A stretch of DNA of 64,000 bases from Helopsaltes ochotensis (taxonomy: Eukaryota > Chordata > Aves > Passeriformes > Locustellidae), in contig VXBM01000016.1 in NCBI GenBank assembly GCA_013400155.1, forward strand, positions 877,846 to 941,845. Direction: 5' to 3'. The notes beneath the pieces are model-generated. The model made no database searches, had not been told where the DNA came from, and saw only the letters and a list, made by a program, of their open reading frames with translations. The position numbers were made by a program, and so were the translations under genes. Shown here in pieces: positions 49,410 through 59,500 of the stretch; position 1 is the stretch's first letter, and the number at the start of each line of letters is the position of its first letter.

Positions 49410-49424
49410 ATTAAAAAAATTAAA
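49410..49424 (+). promoter_or_regulatory. MRPL33 polyadenylation signals, distal
   Basis: Two ATTAAA hexamers (49410-49415 and 49419-49424) are followed by a GT/T-rich stretch 'tgtctgtgttttct' at about 49438-49451. That is the usual arrangement of signal, cleavage site and downstream element. Use of this site would extend the MRPL33 transcript past the predicted RBKS 3' end. Confidence 0.5.
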
Positions 49425-50419
49425 TAGAAAATCCCATTGTCTGTGTTTTCTATTGTGAAAGAGGCTGTAATCTTCAAAGGAACTATTGTTTTATAAAGCA
49501 TTAAAAATTAACATTTTCCACAGCAGGAATTCAATGGCAGGATTGCAAGTTTTTCTAACCTACCAGCCACAGATGCGACAGTAGTGATCATGAGCTGGTG
49601 TCGTTACTTGGAGGGGTAATATTGCACCAGCTCCTTCTGAGGAAAGAAGGAATGGGAACCTAGATGAGTTTTTGGGTAACCTATTACCATGGTTAAAGGC
49701 CTGTGTTATTTTCAGCCAGGTTAGGAGGATGGATTTTTCTTTCCTGGGCTTTTGTAAAACATGAAGAAAACAGACAACGTAGTTCTCTGATGTTCTTGTA
49801 AGGCTTTTTCCCTTAAATAGTTTGCCTGTATTTAGAGCAATGTGGCTAGAAACATTTTTCAAAGTCTACCTCAGTAGCAGTCCTGTCCTATTTGCAGTTG
49901 GTGGGACCTTCCTGAGTGTGGGGAGGCACGGAGTGCAGTGCCATGCCTGAGGCACGTGGGCACAGGTGGGCTCAGGCTCGATGTACGGGGCTTTGTTGTG
50001 AGCCAAACACTGGCCCTGGTGTTTGAGCACTGAAGCTGCAGTCTCAAAGCTAATGCTCTGCTTCATGTGCTGCCATTTCATATCAGAAGTTCTGATAAAA
50101 TCAAGTAAAAATACTGCCAGGAGCCCAGTACCCTCGAGGTGTTTTGCTGTAAACTTCATGTAGTTCATTCAATGGAGCGCACTGTGTGGGATGGCCACAG
50201 GGTTGTGTGGGGCCAGAGAGACCTGCTGTGCTGTGTTTGAAAGACCCACCACCCCTACCCCATCTTACTGCTGTAGAACAGGAATGCACAGGATTCCTGA
50301 AATAAGAAGCAAAGAGACTCTCCTGGCCTTTCCAGTCAGCAGAGGAGAACCTCAGTGCAGTCAGGAGAATAATGCTGTCTGGTATGAGATAAGATCAGTA
50401 CAGCGAGCTAGACAATCAA

Positions 50420-50593
50420 TTAGAAAAGGTCCTGAGGCAAGTCCTTCCTGTAAGGATATGAAGATTGTGTCCCCGGTGCCTGGACGCTCACTGATGCGAC
50501 GCAGTTAGACTTCCTGATCATTTCCTCCATGGATAACGTGGGATAGTAGGCCAGGTAGAAGGCTAGTGCTCCCACAAAACTGTCTCCAGCGCC
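50420..50593 (-). CDS. RBKS last coding exon (ribokinase C terminus)
   Basis: The minus-strand acceptor 'attctag' is followed by 57 codons and TAA. The exon opens with GAGDSFVGALAFYLAYYP, the second PfkB-family signature. Its Asp in GAGD is the catalytic base that deprotonates the ribose 5-hydroxyl, and the preceding Gly-Ala-Gly forms the anion hole. It continues to SVSVQAPGTQSSYPYRKDLP and ends DLF, matching human RBKS (end of the human protein: GTQSSYPYKKDLPLTLF, from memory). RBKS is a cytosolic or nuclear enzyme that phosphorylates D-ribose to ribose 5-phosphate with ATP, activated by potassium. No frameshift or premature stop. The exon starts in phase 0 exactly before the GAGD motif, so the substrate-binding and most ATP-binding parts are encoded upstream. 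Confidence 0.95.
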   Translation of the reverse strand, partial: GAGDSFVGALAFYLAYYPTLSMEEMIRKSNCVASVSVQAPGTQSSYPYRKDLPQDLF

Positions 50594-51022
50594 CTAGAAT
50601 AAAATAACAAACAAGCTTAAGTGTATTGGCACAGGGAAACAATTCAGATGCCTTTACCGGAGACACAAGTTGTAGCACTGATGGCAGGGGTCAGGAAATT
50701 GTTCAGGGGTTGAGTTCAATACACTTTTCTATGCCTAGGAAATTTTGCAAAGTTAAATTAATGCCATAATACTATTCTTGTGCCCAGCTGATGAGTCAAG
50801 GTGCACACTATAATATGGCTTAAAACTTAAAGAAAAAGCAGAGCAAGTGTGCTACAGCTCAGCAAGATGCTGTTATAAACACTGCTTTTGAAACTTCCTG
50901 TTGTTGGAGTGTCTGACTTTGATTTCTCAACCTGGATGTTTCATTAAAGCTATTTTTCTCTTATTTAACTTCTGTTTTTTATAAAGGTCAGTGGTAGAAA
51001 GGGCAGAGAAATAGGGAAAAAA

Positions 51023-51040
51023 ACAAGCCACGTGGCTTGT
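51023..51040. promoter_or_regulatory. Perfect 18-bp palindrome centred on a CACGTG E-box
   Basis: ACAAGCCACGTGGCTTGT is its own reverse complement and contains CCACGTGG, a strong consensus for bHLH-ZIP dimers such as MYC/MAX and USF. It lies about 430 bp inside the RBKS terminal intron. No promoter or CpG island surrounds it, so a regulatory role is only possible. Confidence 0.4.
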
Positions 51041-54000
51041 GGTGTCTGTAAATTTCTAGTTGCAGAGGGATATGTTTTGACAGTTCCAGAACTTAGCTGT
51101 TGTTTATTCAAAGATCCCACTGTCATTAAAAACTATCATTGTGTCTATCACATAAATCACTCTTATTCCTGGGGCAAGCTTTGCCACCTGTGCTGAGTTT
51201 GACCACGGAGGATGAGGACAGTGACATTCACTGGGAGCTCTGCCAGCCATGGCTCTCTTGAGCTACCCATCGTTCCCAAGCCATGCCCTGCCTGCCCCGT
51301 GGGAGCCCCTGGGAGGCATGGACTGCATCTGTCCCACATGGGCATCAGCCATCCCCCAGCCTGCTCTGACCCTTTTGCCCAGATACTGCTGGTTGTGCTC
51401 TGGTCAGCAGGGAGTGACAGCTGTTTGCCTCCCAAGTGCTTTTTAACAATAACTGTTCTTTAGCGATGTTCAGTGCTATGAAGTGTCCCCAGCAACTGGC
51501 AAAATTCAACTTGATTGATGGTCATGTTTAACTTCATTTGCTCTTTCCAGTCCACTCTGTTCTTTCCCCCTCCTCCCCTAAAACTGGCTTGATTTCTAAG
51601 GCCAGACACACCAGTTCTTATTGGTACCATAAAACTGGTCCTAAGGTCCCTTTTTAAAATCATACTTCTATACCAGTGAAGGCATTAAACTAGACACATG
51701 AGTATTATCTTATTTCATTCCAGATCCAGCATATGGACTACCTCCCCTGAGGGATTTTCCCTCTGCAGTTGTAATAAATAGGCCCCAAGAGTCACGCGAC
51801 AAGAGCAAAGGGCCTGGAAAAACTTTGTCAAAACAGCTCAACAAAATTTCTAATGGAAGTTTAGACTAGGAAGTAATATTGCAATTTTGAATACCAGTGT
51901 TTCTCAGTCTTAAACTCTTACTTACCCTGAAACCAGCTGCATGTAACATCATTCTGGCAAAACAATGTCACTTCCACAGAAATCTGTTTCTAATGTTGCA
52001 AGCAGCTGCCAGGGCAGAGCAGTGTGGGCACTGCAAGGCACTCTAACAGGGCTGAGCACAGGCTAGGGGCCCTACCCCAGGCCTGGCCTCTCCTTGCCCA
52101 GCCCTGCCACAGTGGCTGTTTGCATTGGTGTTTCCAGTCAGAAAACTCCCCGCTTAACTCTTGCTTGGCCTGCGCTTTGAATGTTGTCTTCCATTAGGAT
52201 ACAATGGAGAGTACAGCCTGGCAAATGATAAGTTAATAAGCAAAGCAGTACCCCTGCATGCAGCTGTAGCAGCACCTGTTTCAACAGTTCTGTATTCCTG
52301 AACATACCAGGGGCAGGTGAAGGTTTTTATCAATTTCTGTTGGGCCTTTGTCTCCTTTCTGGTTTCCGGAGTGTTCCCACAATGGCAGGTGGAGCAGGAG
52401 CAAGTGACTGCTAGTTAAGCATTGCCAGTGTCTTTTGTCTGATGCATAATACAAAAATCTCCATCCCATCTCAGAGTTCGTAATCTAATCACTGCATGAT
52501 TAATTATTAAAGCTATTTTGGTGCTGTTGTTACAGACAGGAGTAGGATTTCAGCATGCAGATCTGTTCTGCTGTAGCTCTAGCAGGAAGAACATTTTTGA
52601 CAGTGATCACTGGGAAATGGAAGTAGCCAAATATTTTAATGAGTAATACTCAGAATATCTGGTGTCAAATGGCAGCAGCAGAATACTTTCTGTTTTTTTT
52701 TCTTTAATAATTGCTGCACTGTTTGCTATAGGAATGAAAAAAAGACTAACCATGTGTCACCTAGGTCTTAGTCTGTGTGCCAGTGAGATGGAGTGTAAGT
52801 TCTCCCTGCAATGTTACTGTGGCTCTCTGCTCATGGGTGATGCTCTGAGGTTGAGAGATGGCCGGGGATCTCCCATTTAGCATGGCTGAACAACGATAAT
52901 TGGCTCTGAAAGCAGAAAAGGGAGAGAACAGCAGACTCCCATCCAGAATGGAAAAAGGCTCCCCAGGATTTTTTTTGCAAGAGAAAGGATTACAGGGTGA
53001 TTGGAGAATATACAGGAGGATTTGATGGCAGTAAACTTTTGCTGAAATCCTCACTTCCCATGCATAGACTAAAGCAGTCAGTATTTGCAAAGCCCAGTTA
53101 TTACAGACCCAAAGGGTATCATAAATTCAGTTGCTGGTAAGTGAACGTTTTGTGAGGGGGGTGTTTTCAACAGAGGAGCTGCTGCGCTGAGAACAGCGTC
53201 ATGCATCAGATTGATTATGTAGATACCCTGCTCAGCCTTGCTTCTGGTCTGTGCAGACGTGACTGGTCAAACATGACTAAAAGAGCAATAGCAGAACTGG
53301 TTCAGCTGCAAGGTTAACTGCAGTAAGGACTATTTTTGGCTTACAGAAACAGACCTTCCTTCTTTGGTATTGTGGGTTAAACTACATTGGGTTTGGTAGA
53401 TTCCGAAAAGGTTGGCACAGAGCACTAGAAGGAACAGGCTCAGAGTAAAATCAAGATTACACAAACACTGGAATAGCAAATAGATTTACATTTAGCTATT
53501 TCAAAAACCACTCTAAAAAAAATATTTCAAATCTACTTCATAAAAAAAAAATTGAAAATAGGCAGTAAGGTGCATTGAGAGTATCCACTAACAAAATATA
53601 AATACAAAGTATGTAATATTTTACATTCTTCAGCATTTGTCTTCCGGGAATTCTAATACACTGCAGACTTTGAGATAATCCTCATATCCTTGAGTGCCTG
53701 GAGACAATTCATTCCATAATTATGAAAGTATAAAGTACTTAACCTTTCTGTAAAGCAAGAGATGCTAGTTTGTTTGAAATAAAATAAAGAATTGGATTAA
53801 AAAATTGTCTGATATGGTGTTAAATTACATGACATCGTTAAATACAAATGTCATGGTTTTGACTAATTTTTATGGTTTTGAAGCAGTTTTGAAAACCTAT
53901 TTATATTCTGTGCCACTAGTCTGTAAGGTCCTTGTTTTCCTGTGTGTCTGGAAAAGGGCATTTTTGTTTCTTACAATCCAGCACTGATTGAGATTCTGTG

Positions 54001-55241
54001 CCTCTAGAGAAGAGAAAACCCATGAAAACACTTCTATTTATACCTTAGCTTTTGTTAGTCCTGATTTGTCAGAAGCTGGTTCACAACTTTAGTATAACTA
54101 TTTTTGTACGATGCTGCCCTGAGAAGCTTTTTAAGGAAAGTGCTTTGTAAGTGGAAACTATATTGTTCAACAGCCTTTCCAGCATGTAAAGCCTTTTTCA
54201 ATCCATCCTGCACAGACTGTTAGGATGCATTTCACTTTTACAGTACTCACTTTTACTTGCTCACCAAAAGAATCTGGAGGCCAAGAGGCCAAAAGCTACA
54301 GTTCACAGAGTGGCAGCAGTTGCACTGCCTTGTTCCAGGGCAATCTTTTGCTCAGCCTTCACCTTCTCAGCCTATCCTCCTGGGCAAGAACAACAGCAAC
54401 CATGGAAGAACATGAGAGGGCTCTGGCTCCTGAATCCTGATGTTGTTAGTGAGCCTCAGAAAACTTTTCTCAGGTGATTTTTAAGACGTTAGAGTCCTTG
54501 TGCAGTCTGGCTATTAACATGTATTAACATGGATTCATTGCATTAAATACATTGCAAGAGCCTGTTACCAAGGCCCAAAGAAACACCTGAAGAGGATGTT
54601 GTACAGCAGTACAAGAGAAATGTTTTGCCTGTGATGATGAATTCTTCATGTAGTGAATAAATCAAAATAGCAATCCAAAAGCTGTCAAAAACTGCCTCAT
54701 GATGTAGAACCAGTAACACTGCTCACAATGATGCTTATAGCCTCCAAGGAGCATTCACAGAAGTGTGCAAATGAACGAAGCCTGAGGATTACGCTGATTT
54801 AGTGCAGACTACATCCATGGCAATGCAGAGATGCCCAACTCTGTCGAAGGAATTGGGCCTTGGAGAATTCCTGCTGTATTTATAGCACTCCACAACTGTG
54901 TGATACTGGATTATGCTAAGGATGTTAGCGCTCTGTCACATCTGCTCAACATGCCTTGCTGTACCTCTGCCTACTCTGTACCCGAACTGCAAATTAGCCC
55001 TATGTAACACAAAAATAGCTGTCAGCAAAGGCACTCACTATCCATTGCTCACAAGTGGGAAAAGCCTATGTCTCCCTACAAGAATCCCTGGGCTGTGCTT
55101 TGATGAAAGGTTACTAGTTGGGCTGGAGAAACACTTACAGCCTTTGGATATATTCAGATAGTCTTGTGCCATTAGGGTCTATGTCTCATCTGAGGGATAA
55201 TTTCAGCTGAAATGCTCAGGGAATGAAATATCCTTTGATGA

Positions 55242-55246
55242 CAGTG
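55242..55246. repeat. Target-site duplication, left copy (CAGTG)
   Basis: Identical to 56356-56360 on the other side of the LTR. Confidence 0.85.
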
Positions 55247-56355
55247 TGTGGTGGGGTGACCCTGGACGGATACCAGGTGCCCACCAAAGCTACTCTGCCA
55301 CTCCCCTGTTCAGCTGAACAAGGAAGAGGAAAGAGAACAAAAGACTTGTGGATTGGAATAAGAGCAGGGAGCAATCCCCATCATAGGCAAAACTGACCTG
55401 ACTTAGGGAAATTAACTTATTACCAATCATATCAGAGTAGAAGAATGAGAAATAAAAGCAAATCTTAAAACACCTTCCCCCATCCTCTTTTCTTCCCAAG
55501 CTTAATTTCACTTCCAATTTCTCCACCTCTTCCTCATACAGCAGTGCAGGATGACAGAGGATGGGGACTGTGGTCAGTTCACCACACATCTTCTCTGCTG
55601 CTCCTTCCTCCTCAGGGGGAAGATTCCTCACACTCTTCCCCTGCTCCTGCATGGGGTTCCTGCCACAGGAGACTGTCTTCCATGAAATTCTCCAACATGA
55701 GTCCTTCCCACAGGCTAGAGTTCCTCACAAACTGCTCCAGAGTGGGTCCCTTCCACATGGTTCAGTCCTTCAGGAACAGGCTGCTCCAGTGTGGGTCCCT
55801 CATGGAGTCATGAGTTCTGTCAGCACATCTGCTACAGCGTGGGCTTCTCTCTCCACAGGTTCTGCCAGGACCCTGCTCCACCATGGGCTTCCCATGGGTC
55901 ACAGCCTCCTTTGGGCATTCACCTGCTCTAATGTGGGTCTCCTCTGGGGCTGCAGGTGGATCTCTGCATCCCCAGGGACCTCCATGGGTTGAGGGCAGAG
56001 CTGCCTCACTTCTTGTCTGCACCACGGGCTGCAGGGGAATCTCAGCTCCAGAGCCTGGAGCACCTCCTGTCCCTCCTTCTGCACTGACCTGGGTGTCTGC
56101 ACAATTGCTTCTGTCACATATTTTCTCCTGCTCTCCAGCTGCTGTTGCACAGCACTATTTTTACCCTTCTGAAGGGGTAAAACTACATTATCCCAGAGGC
56201 GCTACCACCTTCACTGTAGGCTCAGTCTTGGCCAGTGGTGAGCCCCTCATGGAGCATTGGCTCTATCAGATGTGGGGGAAGCTTCCAGCAGCTTTTCAGA
56301 GAAGCCATTCTCGTAGTCCTCCACTACCAAAACCTTGCCATGAAAACCCCACTCA
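55247..56355. mobile_element. Solo LTR of an avian endogenous retrovirus (TguLTR5-like)
   Basis: The element begins TGTGGTGGGGTGACC and ends CCCCACTCA, giving TG...CA termini. Both flanks carry the same 5-bp target duplication CAGTG (55242-55246 and 56356-56360). The body contains wording typical of TguLTR5-type LTRs in bird genomes: 'ccaggtgcccaccaaagc', 'cttaaaacaccttccccc', repeated 'gctccagtgtgggtccc' units, 'ctgctgttgcacagca' and 'agaggcgctaccacc'. The family name is from memory. At 1,109 bp it looks full length with no internal retroviral sequence, so it arose by LTR-LTR recombination. A 5-bp duplication fits an ERVL- or class II-type integrase. Transcriptional orientation is uncertain. 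It lies in the RBKS intron. Confidence 0.9.
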
Positions 56356-56360
56356 CAGTG
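56356..56360. repeat. Target-site duplication, right copy (CAGTG)
   Basis: Identical to 55242-55246. The perfect match suggests no rearrangement since insertion. Confidence 0.85.
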
Positions 56361-56480
56361 GTTGAATCAATTATGCAGCTCTTGGTTTTTTATGATTTCC
56401 TTCTTCCTGAAAGAACCTATGTTTATCCTCTATGTGATGGAGAATGATTTATTTCTGGAAATGTTCCTGGCTGGTTTGTG

Positions 56481-56513
<33 letters not shown>

Positions 56514-59500
56514 CTGCATTTATTTGCCTATGGAATATTTTTTAAAATTATTTTCTGGGAGGTTAATATTTTCCTCCCCACATATTTCCTCATGTTTCAC
56601 TGGAAAGATATTTTGGCAGTTTAAATCAAGACAATCTTTAAATTACTAACTCCGCTATCTTGAAGCTCTCCTGAAATTAAACTAATTTGACTATCTTCAA
56701 ACGGTTTCCTAAAATCAAGGCCCAACAAGGGTGATTACTCCCACAGTGTCTGGGGTTGCTAATCCTGTGTGGAAGCATTGCTGTCTTTGTAGGGCACCCT
56801 GCAGATACTGGTGTGGCTCTGCACAACTGTGCTTAAAGGAGGAGACCTATTGTTATAAACCCCTAAAACATGTAATATTTGAAAGTTACAAAGAGATTTC
56901 CCGCTAACACAATTATTCCTGTATCTTTGCATGGAATTTTGAGCCAGAACAAAGTGGTAGGAAGTCCTTAACTGGGAACTACCAAATTCAGCAGTAAAAA
57001 CGAAATGAACTTGAATCGAATAGCAGGGCTTGCCTTGCTGGGTCTAAGTCCCCCCCTGCCCCCCCAGTGCTGTCTGATGTGGTTTGCACACTCCAGGCAA
57101 AGTCATGGGGATCTGTTAAGATGCTGCCCCACCGTAGCTTCTTCCTCCCAGCCTTGTGCAGAATGGCTGAGCTCAGCCAGTGTTTAACAACGGCAGGAGG
57201 TGTAAGCTAACACATTTTAATTTGCATTCCCTGTAGGTTGACAGTGCACTCCTTATTTCAGTGATTCAGACTGCAGTTTCATAATAGGCTTAAGCCAATC
57301 CATGGTTATGCTACTGCTGAAAGGCTCAGTCCCCACTCATGTTTTTATCCTTGTCTCATGTTCCCACGCCCTCCCCTACATCAGATTTAGCACTTGTGTG
57401 GCCAAGCAGTGAGGCAGATCAGTTCTCTGATCCTCCTGACGACTGGGCCAGCTAACACTGAGCAAGAAACAATAGTTTCCGCCCAGATCAGCAAGTTGCT
57501 GTATGACCACATGATAGCTAGTCCACAGCAAAGGAGAAAGAGGTTAGAAACACTCCTTTCAGCATGAGCCTGGATCAGCTTGAGCCAACTGTGAAACCTC
57601 ACCCTCAGTCAACACCAGGCAATTCATTAACTCAGTTGTGTATTCAAGTCTTAATACTCTGGCTCCTTGTTCACACAGGGAAAGCTGCCGGTTCCACTCT
57701 TCTCCCTGTACCCTGTGGGCTCAGTCTGGAGGAATGAGTGAATGATCACGCTTCCTTTCTGCATCTTTACCAGACTCTGTTCTGGGAAGCTGTAGGAAGG
57801 ACCAACCCCTGACTTTCTTGCATTTATGTTGCGGTGTACTTGCACAGCCATGAACTGGGAAAGTTTCTTGCTCACTTACTCAGGTTGAACAAGGCCATCA
57901 TATCATCTGGTCCTTCACATGTCCTGAGAACTTATAAGGTAACTTAACTACACCCGGTGTAGACTATCAGTTGGGAAACATCAAAACCAACCACACAATG
58001 CTTCACATCAGCCATCAGGAATTTTTACCCACTTCCTGACAGATTTCCTGATGGGTCATTAACAGTGATTAATCAGCCTGACCGTTAACCCCCTGCATTC
58101 CTGAGAGATTAATCTCAATATAAGGCCTCCTGCAAGCAATTTCTTTCCTTTCTGAAACATCTTACTACATTAAGTTATGCACTGTTTCTAAAAAGATCAG
58201 TGACAAGCATTACAGATGCATGAATCCCCCTGAAATGTTTGGTTTGTGGTGAATGTTGGAAATAAAACATACAACATTCACAACTCTGCAATTTTTAATT
58301 TGTATGTCATCTAAAAAGCACAGATGAAAGTACCTGCTTTACATTTCAAAGCCCATATACAGCATCTCCTTTGAAGGCAGGTAATAGTGCTCTCATTTCA
58401 CATGATAGGAAATGAACCCAACTTCAGATCAAGGATGTTAAGAACACCCACTTTGAGACATCTGTGTGCTGAATCCAAAGCTCCAGATCTTTCATGGGCT
58501 AACAGGCGTCACATGAGCTACCCATCATTTAAAAGTGAGGCACAGCTTGGGAGCCCTAAAACTGAGATATGCAAAATAATTAGGCTGACCTCCAGAGCTC
58601 TGCTGAACTTTCAGTCAGGATCAGAACAGAGGAGCTCCCACCTCACTGTTTACAAGAAAAATACTGCAAGGTGTCTGTGAGATGATGGTTTTCTCTTAGT
58701 GCACACTGAAGTTGGGAAAGATCACAGGAGAGCTACATTCTCCTGGATAATACTCACTGGAATATGCTGCTCAGCGCTCAAGAACAAAGTTATTCTATGG
58801 TAAACTGTTAGTCTAACCCCAGAAAGCCAACAAAGTACTCACCCACAGGGAGCACTTCATTTTCTGAATCATCGAAACAATTCAGTGTGATGATGCTCAT
58901 ATAAACTCCTTTCAACCTCAGATAGCATTAATGAGAAGTGACGAATTTCTTTCTTTCTTTCTTACACAATGGAGTAAGAGCACTGAACCAGGAACTCCAT
59001 ATACCATTCTGAAAACAACGGATCCATGTTGCTGAACCTGTGAGATTCCTGTCAACCAAACAATTCACCACTACTCTGATTCCTATGCTAGCAGGGCAAT
59101 AGATATTTTGGCATGGAATTTTTCAATTTGGGATACACTTCTGTGTAAATTTTCTGTTTAAGATTGAGTTCACTTTTGCCTTCATTACCTGCTTCTTTCC
59201 TGGTTCCACACTTGAGCTTTGATCTGTGACCTCCTTCCATTTGATCTGGAAGTTCATACCTCACACAGAAACTCAGAAACAGCAGAAGAAACCCTCCACA
59301 CATTTTGTTTCCCCCACTGCAGTGCATATAAAAAACATATGACATACAAAATGCAGTACTGGAAAATTCTCATTACACTTCATCTGAACACCTAACTCTC
59401 CAGTGGCACTCTTGCAAAGTTATAAACCACGACCAGTCAACAACAGGGAAGCATGCAGACGTCACTACTAACAGACAGAAGATGGACTTTCAGTTGAACA

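Larger units (their letters stand above)
43153..49440 (+). other. MRPL33 transcription unit (first exon in assembly gap)
   Basis: Three coding exons with consensus splice sites are visible at 44184-44202, 46858-46964 and 49118-49167. They join in phase to give 57 residues aligning end to end with vertebrate bL33m. The human protein, as remembered, is 65 residues, so exactly eight N-terminal residues are absent. They fit a tiny first coding exon that ends one base into a codon. The gene starts somewhere in or beside the gap and ends near 49335-49440, where polyadenylation signals occur. It runs convergently with RBKS. Confidence 0.9.
49355..50419 (-). other. RBKS 3' untranslated region (predicted)
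   Basis: Lies between the RBKS stop codon and the candidate minus-strand AATAAA. Open frames here on either strand resemble no known protein. The 3' limit is inferred from the signal only. Confidence 0.5.
50594..55246 (-). other. RBKS terminal intron, first part
   Basis: Intronic to RBKS. No further RBKS exon or nested gene recognised. Contains the perfect 18-bp palindrome with an E-box at 51023-51040. Otherwise mainly A/T-rich unique-looking sequence. Confidence 0.6.

Noticed and set aside
55899..56150. An 83-codon minus-strand frame beginning MQQQLESRRKYV
   Set aside because: It lies entirely inside the solo LTR. Similar frames appear in many copies of this LTR in bird genomes and are a common source of false gene calls.
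55544..56365. Long plus-strand frames of 89 to 160 codons
   Set aside because: They are read-through of the repetitive 'gctccagtgtgggtccc' units of the LTR in several frames at once, with no protein domain.
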